Below, piece after piece: positions 7,666 to 16,600 of a stretch of 64,000 bases of DNA. The notes below the pieces were generated by a model that saw only the letters and a list, made by a program, of their open reading frames with translations, was not told where the DNA came from and ran no database searches. Made by a program: the position numbers and the translations under genes. Within the stretch, counting starts at the first letter, position 1, and each line of letters opens with the position of its first letter. Source of the stretch: Bacillota bacterium (GTDB lineage Bacteria > Bacillota > Clostridia > DSM-8532); the NCBI GenBank assembly GCA_023415825.1, contig JAEZJF010000010.1:1-64000 (forward strand). The letters run 5' to 3'.

Positions 7666-9134
7666 ATATTGAGGTTATGGAAGAATTTAAACTGGATGAA
7701 TATCTTTCAGGTGCCAAAAATAAGGCGACCCAGTCACTATCGGCAGCTTTGGATACCAATACACGCTTTTATATCCTTTGTGATCGCGTTAAAACCTATC
7801 TTGATGAGGATTGGCTTAATGAGCATAACAAAGGGAATACGGATGTACTGCTTGAAAGGCAGAAAAGAGCCATTCTGGGATATATCTCGGAGGTGAACTA
7901 TTTCAAGGATAAGATCAAAGAGTATCTGAAAGCCAACAGCCTTGAGGACGAGAGCTTTCCAACCTGGTACGAGAACCTTGTGGACGCAATATTCCATGAG
8001 AACTGGGGGCTGACCGGACTTGCTCCCTGGATGAAGTTAAGTGACTGTTCATCGGCTAAAATCATTGGCGAGCATATCTATTTTTTGATCAACGGTAAAA
8101 TGGAGTGTCAGCCTCAAAAGATATCGTCCAGGAGATATGAACAACTCAGAAAAGCCCTTATGCTGTCAGACAGAAGCAAGAGACTAGATGATAACTATAC
8201 TGAGGTCTACATGCTCACCGGTGAGCGTGTGACCATCTATACGGGCAATCTTGTGGTTGAAGGTCAGCAATCCATGGTGTTCAGAAAATACATCGTAGAG
8301 GCTCTTACCTTCGAAGAGCAGGCTCAAAGGCAAACCATTCCCCATCATTTGATTCCAGCTCTTGAAGCCTTGGTTAAAATCGGAGCAAGATTGGCTTTTA
8401 TCGGTCCCGTAAGGACAGGAAAATCCACCATGCTCACAACTTTCCAGTTGAATGAAAATAAAAATCTGGAGGGCCTTTTTATTCAGACCGATCCGGAAAT
8501 TAGAATCAATGAACTGATGCCCGGAGCCCCCATCATGTCATTAATTGCCGATGGGGAAGAACTGGTTGGTTTAAGTAAGAAAATTGTTCGCTCCGATGCA
8601 GACTATGTCATTGTAGCAGAGGGCAGGGACGGCTATGCTTTCAACATGATAGTAGAAGCCGCCAATAAGGGGACTCTTCGCAACAAGACAACACTGCATC
8701 TTTCAAATGTTGAGGATTTTGCTTATGAAATAGCCAACAAGATAGTGGGGATTTACGGGGGAAATCTCGACTATCAAATCGTTAAGGTAGCCAAGTCCTT
8801 TGACTATATCTTTGAAATGGTGCAATTACCCAACAACAAAGCCCATAAGAGGCTTAAATCCATATATGAGCTAAGATATGACTACCAGACTCATGAAATC
8901 ACCTATCACAGAGTATGTGCGTATGATTATTTAAATGATACATGGACATTCGCCTATGACATTGGCAGAAAGATTGAAGAAATAGGAAGCTATGAGAATC
9001 CGGCTGCATTATTGGTTTTTAAAAGCACTCTGAAGGTGTTAGCCGAGAAATATCCCATGGAAGAAAAGCTTGTCGTTAGGCCGGTGTATTCCACTGGAAG
9101 GCTTATAGCAAAAGAAGGTGAAAAGAGTGGTTAG
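7662..9134 (+). CDS. cpaF: CpaF/TadA-like secretion ATPase
   Basis: A 490-residue hexameric ATPase of the type II/IV secretion superfamily, the motor for pilus assembly. The Walker A is GPVRTGKST at about residues 248-256. The following segment, VIVAEGRDGYAFNMIVEAANKG, keeps the acidic Walker B/Asp box position but differs from the usual GEVRGGEA, and TTLHLSN corresponds to the His box. The start ATG overlaps the previous stop by 4 bases. The long divergent N-terminal region (1-190) and the altered Asp box set it apart from standard CpaF, though the fold is clear. It works with the two downstream TadB/TadC-like membrane proteins. Confidence 0.88.
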   Translation: MNIEVMEEFKLDEYLSGAKNKATQSLSAALDTNTRFYILCDRVKTYLDEDWLNEHNKGNTDVLLERQKRAILGYISEVNYFKDKIKEYLKANSLEDESFPTWYENLVDAIFHENWGLTGLAPWMKLSDCSSAKIIGEHIYFLINGKMECQPQKISSRRYEQLRKALMLSDRSKRLDDNYTEVYMLTGERVTIYTGNLVVEGQQSMVFRKYIVEALTFEEQAQRQTIPHHLIPALEALVKIGARLAFIGPVRTGKSTMLTTFQLNENKNLEGLFIQTDPEIRINELMPGAPIMSLIADGEELVGLSKKIVRSDADYVIVAEGRDGYAFNMIVEAANKGTLRNKTTLHLSNVEDFAYEIANKIVGIYGGNLDYQIVKVAKSFDYIFEMVQLPNNKAHKRLKSIYELRYDYQTHEITYHRVCAYDYLNDTWTFAYDIGRKIEEIGSYENPAALLVFKSTLKVLAEKYPMEEKLVVRPVYSTGRLIAKEGEKSG

Positions 9135-10080
9135 GACGCTGGATTTTATAGTGAAGCTGGTCCTTTTGCTTACCTTTGCCTATGGCCTTTGGTTGTTGTT
9201 GGGCGGCTCAATATCAAGCCTTATTCAGGATTTAATCAGGGAAGACTCAGTTCTTAAGAAGTCTCGAAAAGGAATGAAAAGAAGAAACAGGCTGATCAAG
9301 CATTTGGCCAAAATTTTAAGTGTGGTAAGCAAAAAGGATGATACCCAAGCACCCTATCTATTTCTTGCGGGCTCCATCCTGCTATTTTTCTTCAGTTTTT
9401 TTATGCTTTTGAAAATTCAAGGAGTGTTCAAGGCTTTTGTCACTTCGATTCTCATTTCCGTGGCTCCCTATCTGATTCTTCAGGCGAGACTCCACACCAT
9501 TCGCATTTCAAGCTCTTATGAGGGTAATACACTGGTAACCGGTATCATTAACAATTACAAGCAAAATAATTTTAATGGAATAGAGGCAGTGGACAAAACA
9601 GCCTGTTCTGATCAAATCGGCTTCTTCTCAAAGAATAACCTGCTCCGGCTTTCATTGGCCTTGAAATCTTATAGGTCGGAACAAGAATTGGATGAAGCCA
9701 TCAAAACCTTTGTTTTTGCGTATAACACCGAGTGGGCCATCCTATTGGGTATGAATATTAAAATTGCTGCCTACGATGGAACCAATGTCTGTACAAGCAT
9801 GGAAGATATCCTAGTTGAATTGAAAAGCGTAGGTGAAACTATAGAAGCTAATAAGCGGTACAACAATGAATCCTTTTCAATGATAAAGTATTTGTTAATT
9901 CCTATGTATTTTTTTACTGTATACCTTAGTATTAATGCCTTTGGTTTTACCTTTAAAAGATTTATCCAGTATCAATTCTTTACAAGTATAGGGCTAAACT
10001 TTGCCATTATAACATTCACAAGCATAGCCTTATGCTTTTTGGTCTATTCGCTGGCCAAGCGGCCTAAATACGATATATAG
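9127..10080 (+). CDS. TadB-like inner-membrane platform protein
   Basis: About 317 residues, with hydrophobic segments near residues 8-27, 75-95, 100-120, 255-275 and 285-310 and a cytosolic helical region between the second and third pairs. This is the layout of TadB-type (GspF-related) platform proteins, although the sequence is divergent. I choose the GTG at 9127, with AAGGTG 6 bases upstream, over an earlier GTG at 9118. The gene overlaps the end of cpaF. It should form the membrane base that the CpaF ATPase rotates or drives. Confidence 0.65.
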   Translation: MVRTLDFIVKLVLLLTFAYGLWLLLGGSISSLIQDLIREDSVLKKSRKGMKRRNRLIKHLAKILSVVSKKDDTQAPYLFLAGSILLFFFSFFMLLKIQGVFKAFVTSILISVAPYLILQARLHTIRISSSYEGNTLVTGIINNYKQNNFNGIEAVDKTACSDQIGFFSKNNLLRLSLALKSYRSEQELDEAIKTFVFAYNTEWAILLGMNIKIAAYDGTNVCTSMEDILVELKSVGETIEANKRYNNESFSMIKYLLIPMYFFTVYLSINAFGFTFKRFIQYQFFTSIGLNFAIITFTSIALCFLVYSLAKRPKYDI

Positions 10081-10093
10081 GAGGAGCAAGAGA

Positions 10094-10966
10094 ATGGGCA
10101 TGGGCTTCATGATGAGGGGGCTTATTCTTTGTTTATTCATAGCTGGAGCATGCTTGTATTGGAAGGGGACGCTCAGCAAAACTCCTATGCAATCTCCGGA
10201 AGCACAGCTCAAAAAGGTCAAGATGTATTGGATGAGAGTATTCCAAAACCCGGAAACAGATGATTTGGCAAAAGGGCTGGGAATTAATTCAGGTATCACG
10301 TATCAGATTATTCGGTACATCTTTTTAATTATTTGGTTATGCGTGATGATATACAGAAAATATTGCAAGGGATTTGATGTAACCATGCAGATTCTTCTAT
10401 GGATGGTCACCTTTTTTATATCCTCTCCACGTCGATCCTTCTTTGGTCGGGAGAGCCCTTTTCTTTTTATTGTCACGCAAATTCAAAAGAAGAACAGAAA
10501 TAAGCTCAATATTGAAATATATCGCTGCATGAGTCAGCTCAAAAATCTCGCTGTGGCCAAGGCTAATTCCAGTTATTCGGCCAACTTTATTATCCGTGAA
10601 TTGGCTGAATATACCCTCTATACCAAGCCAATCTTTAACCGTATGCTTGGGTTTTGGTATGAAGGAAGATATGAAATGGCCGCTAAATTTTTTTCTGACA
10701 CAATCGGAACCGAAGATGCAAAGGCATTGGCAGGTCTGTTGCTTAAGATTGATTATCTTAAACCCATCGAGTTCATTAGCCAATTGGAGCTTTATCAGAG
10801 TGATATCAAAGAGAGGAGAAAAACAGCAGCACAAAAGGCTAAGGAAAATAGAAGCAATTTGATTTATGGAATGGTTATTGTTTCGGGCGTTTGCATTCTC
10901 TTGAATTTTCTTATCGTCTCCATTGGCATTGATGCTTTTGAATACTATAAAAGTTTTGTTTTCTAG
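10094..10966 (+). CDS. TadC-like inner-membrane platform protein
   Basis: A 290-residue membrane protein with spans near residues 7-22, 73-90, 97-112 and 258-280 and a cytosolic region containing RKTAAQKAKENRSN just before the last span, a feature of TadC/GspF-like proteins. It follows the TadB-like gene by 13 bases with GGAGGAGC as ribosome-binding site. Sequence similarity to standard TadC is low by eye; the assignment rests on topology, length and position after a TadB-like gene. Confidence 0.6.
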   Translation: MGMGFMMRGLILCLFIAGACLYWKGTLSKTPMQSPEAQLKKVKMYWMRVFQNPETDDLAKGLGINSGITYQIIRYIFLIIWLCVMIYRKYCKGFDVTMQILLWMVTFFISSPRRSFFGRESPFLFIVTQIQKKNRNKLNIEIYRCMSQLKNLAVAKANSSYSANFIIRELAEYTLYTKPIFNRMLGFWYEGRYEMAAKFFSDTIGTEDAKALAGLLLKIDYLKPIEFISQLELYQSDIKERRKTAAQKAKENRSNLIYGMVIVSGVCILLNFLIVSIGIDAFEYYKSFVF

Positions 10967-10983
10967 GGAAGGAGGAAAGTTTG

Positions 10984-11130
10984 ATGAAAGAGGCAATAGT
11001 AACCGTTGCAGCCATTGTTTTGGCAGTTGTAATTTATTTGCTCATAGCCGGAGATACCAATTCTCTAAAGTCTGAGAGTCAACGCATTATGAACTCAACA
11101 CGTACTCAACTCCAGACTATCCAGCCCTAA
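10984..11130 (+). CDS. 48-residue single-span protein, candidate Flp-type pilin
   Basis: A very short gene with an excellent ribosome-binding site, AAGGAGG at 10970-10976, 8 bases before the ATG. The product starts MKEAIVTVAAIVLAVVIYLL, giving an acidic residue at position 3 and then one hydrophobic helix, and ends in a polar tail with Ser, Thr and Gln. Size, position directly after TadC, and a helix-plus-short-tail layout all suggest the major pilin or a pilin-like subunit. However, there is no long leader with a Gly before the Glu, and no prepilin peptidase is encoded nearby. It could also be an assembly factor. Confidence 0.6.
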   Translation: MKEAIVTVAAIVLAVVIYLLIAGDTNSLKSESQRIMNSTRTQLQTIQP

Positions 11131-11142
11131 TTTAGTACTAAA

Positions 11143-11173
11143 GCCGGGGCTGGAAGCGCTCCGGCACATTTTT
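11143..11173 (+). terminator. Hairpin after the pilin-like gene
   Basis: GCCGG (11143-11147) pairs with CCGGC (11161-11165), with an inner stem, followed by ACATTTTTA. A weak terminator here would let the upstream genes, including the small pilin-like gene, be expressed more than the downstream ones. Confidence 0.5.
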
Positions 11174-11180
11174 AATCCAG

Positions 11181-11220
11181 CGGGTTGAGGCATGTGGTGC
11201 GTTCTGCACCTTTATTGTGG
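11181..11220 (+). repeat. Dispersed palindromic repeat, short copy
   Basis: GGTTGAGGCATGTGGTGCGTTC followed by TGCACCTTTATTG. The family core is present but the middle is shortened. It lies between the pilin-like gene and the next gene, whose ribosome-binding region starts inside its right end. Confidence 0.6.
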
Positions 11221-11231
11221 GGGTAAAGCAA

Positions 11232-11648
11232 ATGAAAAACTTTATCGCAGGTGCAGCGATTTTGATGCTGCTTTTGATATTTCCATTGCAGTCAGCGCTT
11301 GGAATGACAAACGAGGCCAGAATAAGCAAATTTTCGAATATTGTGTATCTGGCTACTCAGAAGGCGAGGACTGACGGATACTTTAAACAAGCCACCATTG
11401 ATAAGATGAAAAATGACTTAATGGCGGCATTTCCGGACCTCATAGAGTCTGATATTTACATAAACGTGACTACAACACCTAAATACAGGACGGACGTTTT
11501 TGATAATCGTGAAGTTATTTATTACGATATTCGTATACCAATACGAAAAATCCTGACTGCTCCCGGTTTTTTCGGTATTTCGGCTAGTGAAAATCAGTAT
11601 ATGTCCCGTAGATCCGGATTCGTGTTAAGTGAGGTACCCATGCCATGA
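11232..11648 (+). CDS. Small exported protein of the Tad-like locus
   Basis: A 138-residue protein with an N-terminal hydrophobic segment (residues 4-23) that could be a signal peptide or a pseudopilin-type anchor. An acidic, Tyr-rich domain follows with no family I can name. I use the ATG at 11232 because GGGGGT lies just before it; an earlier GTG at 11217 lies in the repeat. Its stop overlaps the next start in ATGA, so the pair is coupled. By position it may be a TadE/TadF-like minor pilin, but this is inference only. Confidence 0.6.
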   Translation: MKNFIAGAAILMLLLIFPLQSALGMTNEARISKFSNIVYLATQKARTDGYFKQATIDKMKNDLMAAFPDLIESDIYINVTTTPKYRTDVFDNREVIYYDIRIPIRKILTAPGFFGISASENQYMSRRSGFVLSEVPMP

Positions 11649-12136
11649 AACCCTTTATTGTTGGCCTTGCTGCCTTCCTGCTCGCTATTACCTGCTATTC
11701 CTTTACGCACGATTATAACCTGAATAGACATAGCTTGGTGGAATTAAGGATGGTATGTGAGGAGGCTTCAGCCGCCGGAACACTGTTCTATTATAAAGAC
11801 CATTACTCCAACGGGAAAGTTGTTTTTAACCAGGACGAATCAAGAAAGGCCATCAAGGCTGTGATAGCAGCCATGCTCAGACTGGACTGTGACTTTGAAC
11901 CTACTCAGGAAAGCTATTGGCAAAATCAAATCAAATATGAAACCTATTTTTATGATGATCATAATACGACTTATCCTTTCTTATTTGTTGATCCTGACAC
12001 CGGTTATACGCATCTTGTCAAAGCACCTACGGTTGTTGTGACCATAAATGCTGGTAAGGCCCGGTATGCTCTGCAATTCCTTAAAAATGGATCTGACAAT
12101 ATCCGAAGCGCAGCACATACATGGGAGGGAAGGTAG
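11645..12136 (+). CDS. Small membrane-anchored protein, possible pseudopilin
   Basis: A 163-residue protein with an N-terminal hydrophobic helix (residues 4-20) followed by an extracytoplasmic domain. The order RHSLVELRMVCEEASAAGTLFY soon after the helix resembles the amphipathic part of TadE/TadG-like proteins. Two Cys residues are close together near 38 and 79. It is translationally coupled to the upstream gene and ends the core Tad-like operon; a separate promoter follows. No firm family assignment. Confidence 0.6.
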   Translation: MKPFIVGLAAFLLAITCYSFTHDYNLNRHSLVELRMVCEEASAAGTLFYYKDHYSNGKVVFNQDESRKAIKAVIAAMLRLDCDFEPTQESYWQNQIKYETYFYDDHNTTYPFLFVDPDTGYTHLVKAPTVVVTINAGKARYALQFLKNGSDNIRSAAHTWEGR

Positions 12137-12184
12137 GAGGCTAAACTTATAACATAATTAGGATATACTGTAAACATATGTTCG

Positions 12185-12193
12185 TGATATAAT
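12185..12193 (+). promoter_or_regulatory. Extended -10 promoter before the SLH gene
   Basis: TGATATAAT gives a perfect TATAAT (12188-12193) with the TGN extension. No good -35 box is visible at the usual distance. It lies about 70 bases before the SLH gene and would let the surface-protein genes be expressed separately from the machinery. Confidence 0.5.
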
Positions 12194-12260
12194 ATCGATA
12201 AGACACTTGGAAAAAGATGGGTGTGACTTTTATATACCGGATAAAAAAGGGGAACTTATT

Positions 12261-13607
12261 ATGTTAAAGAAATCAATTCTTTTATCAATAATTATTAGTG
12301 TTTTTATTTTGATCATACCTGTAGGAGCTGAATCACAATTTACGGATGTTAAAGACGGGTATTGGGCAAAGGGCAATATAGATTTTATAGCCAATAGTGG
12401 ATATATGGTTGGCTACGGAAGCCGATTTGGCATCCTGGATAAAATAACTGAAGGCCAATTTGTCGCTGTGTTATGCAGGATACTAGGCTATAAAAACCAG
12501 TCTCCATTAACAACAGAAGGACCGGCAAGAGAGCTGGGGCTTGTACAAGAGTCTGAATCTCTTAATGTAACCGGCAACCTAAAGCGCAGCAATATGGCTA
12601 AATACTCCGTGCGAGCTTTTGAGTTAATTAACCCTAATGTGTCCTATCCGGATTATCTTAAAGCATATAGAGGGCTTGTAACGGACTATGACCAACTGGA
12701 TTCAGAACTGCAGAACCTGGTACTAAAGTGCGTTGAAAAAGGACTTATAGCCGGTGGGCCTGACGGTAGCTTTGATCCGGAAGGGGAAAGCACACGGGCA
12801 CAAGCGGCGGCCATCATTCATAGAATGTTGAGCCAAGACGAGAGAAATAAGGTTATGCCGGTATTCGCTGAACCTGATCTGGAGTTTGAGGCGTTTATGG
12901 CTAAAAAGGAACTTGCGGGTGAATTCTGTTCAATACGTGAAATATATCAGGTAGTCGATGGTAGGGTAATTTGGGATGGAACTAGTGGATGGGGAGATTA
13001 TGACCAGTCATTACTACCAATATATAACAATAAAGACGCTAATAGGATCGCATATAATCTACTTAAAGAGCTTGTGAAAGAAGCACATAAGAATAATAAT
13101 TATGTTCGCACAAGGTATCAAGATTCAGAGTCTATAACAGAGGCCAAGGGTGTTTACAGGCATAAGGTTGCAGTATTTGAGTATTACTGTACGAAATTTG
13201 CAGGGCTAAAGGCAACAGAATACAAGGCATTTACGACCACCTTATGGCTATATCCGCATACGATGAAGGACTACTGGCCGGATTACAAAGGGCAAAAGGC
13301 TCCGACTGTTTATGAGTGGGAGATTGGTAACTTATTTGACGCTGATGATGACATTACAAAGGATTTGGTTGCTCTAAAACATAAAACTGAAAAATACACT
13401 TTGCCATTACAAAACGCATTTAAAAGCGTTTACGATGATATTACTGGCGAGGCTATGTATAAGCATAGTATTAAAGAATATGATGCTACGAGAGCTACGT
13501 GGGGAACAAATAAGAATTATATTAATTTAAATTTAATAGTTATCAACGGTATTGAGGTTCAGAACCGTATCGGTGATTGCAATATCAACATTGGTACAAG
13601 TAAATAA
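12261..13607 (+). CDS. SLH-domain surface protein
   Basis: A 448-residue exported protein. I start it at the ATG at 12261 (AAGGGGAA just upstream), which leaves a typical signal peptide ending near VGA at residue 24. Residues about 26-80 form an SLH repeat (FTDVKDGYWAKGNIDFIAN), and a second SLH-like repeat lies near residues 150-195 (GPDGSFDPEGESTRAQAAAI). SLH repeats bind pyruvylated secondary cell-wall polymers, so the protein should sit on the cell wall. The C-terminal 240 residues match no family I know. The giant exoprotein gene follows 16 bases downstream, so the two are probably made together. Confidence 0.82.
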   Translation: MLKKSILLSIIISVFILIIPVGAESQFTDVKDGYWAKGNIDFIANSGYMVGYGSRFGILDKITEGQFVAVLCRILGYKNQSPLTTEGPARELGLVQESESLNVTGNLKRSNMAKYSVRAFELINPNVSYPDYLKAYRGLVTDYDQLDSELQNLVLKCVEKGLIAGGPDGSFDPEGESTRAQAAAIIHRMLSQDERNKVMPVFAEPDLEFEAFMAKKELAGEFCSIREIYQVVDGRVIWDGTSGWGDYDQSLLPIYNNKDANRIAYNLLKELVKEAHKNNNYVRTRYQDSESITEAKGVYRHKVAVFEYYCTKFAGLKATEYKAFTTTLWLYPHTMKDYWPDYKGQKAPTVYEWEIGNLFDADDDITKDLVALKHKTEKYTLPLQNAFKSVYDDITGEAMYKHSIKEYDATRATWGTNKNYINLNLIVINGIEVQNRIGDCNINIGTSK

Positions 13608-13623
13608 AAAGTAAAGGAAGATA

Positions 13624-16600
13624 ATGAAGATGAGGAAAAGGACTATTGCGAAGCTCTTAGTCTTTATTTTGTTATGCACGAGGTTTACTATCCCATCTAT
13701 TTCAATAGCAGTTCCGTCACAGGCAGAGTATGATAATATGAAAAATATTTTTCTTAATAACCCTACAGAATTTGATATAAACGGCACTAGAAAAGGGGGA
13801 TATGACGGTTACTGGGCTAAAATTCAGGAAATCAATCGTATCACTGGTTCGCCTATACAAAATAGTAAAGGCCAATACATCAACCCCTATGTCTACGAAA
13901 ACTATGGAAAGCTTGTGGTATACGACGAACCATCGGGTGATTTCTACGTAAAAACAAGAGAAGCGCACATGAAGAGGCTATCAGATAATAGCCTCGGTGA
14001 ATACAAGTATCTTGGTTATGCCGTTAATGGTGATCTGGTCACAAATGACCTCTATCATAACCCTGCCTCTACCGGTGGATTCAAGACGAAGGAAGATTAT
14101 AAAAACAAAAATTACAGTGTGGTGCCAGGAGGACAAGAGTCTTGGGCTAAGCTGCACCCTCTACAAAAAGAATTCCTTAAAAATACTGAGTTTTACGATG
14201 ATGATTACAACAAACCTGTAGGTGGTAACCCAGGCATATTTCTTGCCTACGTGTTGGGAAACGACAGAGTAGAAACCCATTCAAAAGTACAAGTTGCTCC
14301 TGGTTTAGCACGTGGTTCATCGGTTATGATACCATATGACAAAACAAATTGGAATACTGTCACTTTTCCCCCAATGGCAGACGTTTCAATAAAAGGTACA
14401 ATTTCTACAGACAAAGAAACCTACACAATCCCGGCAGGTGCAAACAGTGTCGATGTTAAGGCAACGGTAAAAGGAACGGCAGCAGTTGCCCCTATCGAAA
14501 TGGCCTCTTTACTGGATAAGATGCTATTTGAATTTTATGGGTTAAAACCTGACAACGGGCAGGAATCTAGTAAGCCTGTGGGCATAGGTAAGCTAACAGA
14601 ATCGGTAGCCTTCACAAAAACATATACTCGCAGAAATTTGAAGGTGGGAAGTAACTCTGTGGAGTTGGTGGCTAATGTCGGATTAACCACCAAGCTCAAT
14701 GACGATATTAAACCCGATAACCCCAAGAAAACAATCACCATAATAGTAGAGGAAAGCCCTGATCCTGGAGCCATGGCTTTATTGGTTGCGGACCCAAGAG
14801 CCATACAGTATGCGAATAAGGATATAAACATAAAGCTAACAATAGGCTATGGCATTTCTGGCATCACCGATATAAGCAAGATAAGCAGAGTGACCGCAAC
14901 ATTGACAGATGTGGGAGCCGGGTTTGACCTGCCTATCAAGCTTAACGGCGAAGAGCTGAAGAATGTGACAATACCGGCAAGCTTCATGAACAGCGTTGGG
15001 AATGATGGCAGCAAGGACAAGCTCTATGAGTTGCTTGTCACATACCATCTAAAGGATGGCCAACAGCTCCGGGCAACATCTAAAGCTGTGGTTACAATCA
15101 GCAAAAAACCGCCTGAGCCCACACCGTCACCAAGGCCGGATAATGAACCTCCCATGGTTAAGCTGAATGCCCCGGCAGAAGTAAAAGCAGGGCAAAGCTT
15201 CAGCGCATGGGCAATGGGAAGTGATCCGGACGGAGATCAACTATCATATTCTTGGGAATTAGGAGTAGCAAATGGTAGTGGAGGCGGGTCAGGAGCATGG
15301 CTCTGGTATGATTCAAAGTACAGCAATACCACCCAAAGGATTGACGTAATAGTTTCGGATGGAAAAGATACAAATGGTGATTGGGCAAAAATATATGTCC
15401 TGCCACCAACTGTCGAGGCCAAAATAGGAATAGGAGGAAGCCTAAAGGAAAACCGGAAGGTTACAATATCGGACGTTTCTTCTTCACCGGACTATTTCCC
15501 TGTATCGAGCCGCACATGGAGCATAATGCCTGTACCATCCTCCGGCACATCTATCAATGATATAAAACATGATGGTAATATAACATCGGTAAACAAGGAT
15601 GTATTATTTAAAAAAGCCGGGGAGTACATGATTACTCTGACCGTCAGAAACACGGCGGGGTATGAGGATACGGTTACAAAATATATAACCATCGCGCCCG
15701 ATGAAGCTCCGGTTACAGGAATCAGCACGGTAACAATAGTGTATCGTAATCCAAAAGACGACAATAATGCCCTTATGGAGCTATCCGATAAGTCCTACAG
15801 CAATGACAATGATGTAATCACTCGTAGGCTATGGAGATACAAATATGATTCGGACAACGACGGATCTTTTGAAGATGAGGCATGGCTTGTATTGAGCAGC
15901 TCAAATTTTGAGACTGCTTCATTTAAGACTAAGAATGTAGGAAAGTATCTTATTCAGGTAGATGTAAAAGAAAGCTTTGGCCAACCAACTATACCAGAAT
16001 ATATAACAGACGTAGACTATAGAACCGCCAGCACATCTACTGTGGTAAATGTGGCGAACTTAGCACCTATAGTAAGTTTGAATCTTAAGGAAAAGAAAAT
16101 GGCCGATTTTTACTTTAATATGCAAAATACGGCCTATAATAATAACCAAGTTACTGACTTAATCAATACCAAGTTAGTGCCTGTGCTGAATGCGCAGAAT
16201 TATGACTATAAGATATCAGTTAATAATAATAATCAGTTTCATGTTTCTAATGATGCCATTCCAGAAAGGCAAACTAATTTTAGGACTGATAACACGTTTC
16301 TTTATTTTACAAAAGAGGCTGGTTGCACAAACTTCACCTACACTCCATCTAAAAGGAACATAATGATTGGTCAAAATTGGAATAGTGGATTGGGGAAATT
16401 GGAACCTACATGGGGAAATGCGGCGGCAGATATTCTCGATTTAACTGTTGGTATTGTTGAGCTAAGTGATGGTCGTTCATACACCGATTTTGGAAGATTG
16501 AAGTTCTATGCTAAAGACAACTTAGGAAAAGAGGTCACCTTATTTGATTTTCAAAATTATAATTGGTATGTAAGGCTGTATGTAAAAGGGAATCTTATTT

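Noticed and set aside
10397..10996. 199-codon minus-strand open frame
   Set aside because: Antisense to the TadC-like gene, whose reading frame has a strong ribosome-binding site and sits in a coupled operon.
12200..12260. A c-di-GMP or other riboswitch before the SLH gene
   Set aside because: I compared it with the conserved core of known riboswitches and saw no match; only a promoter is supported.
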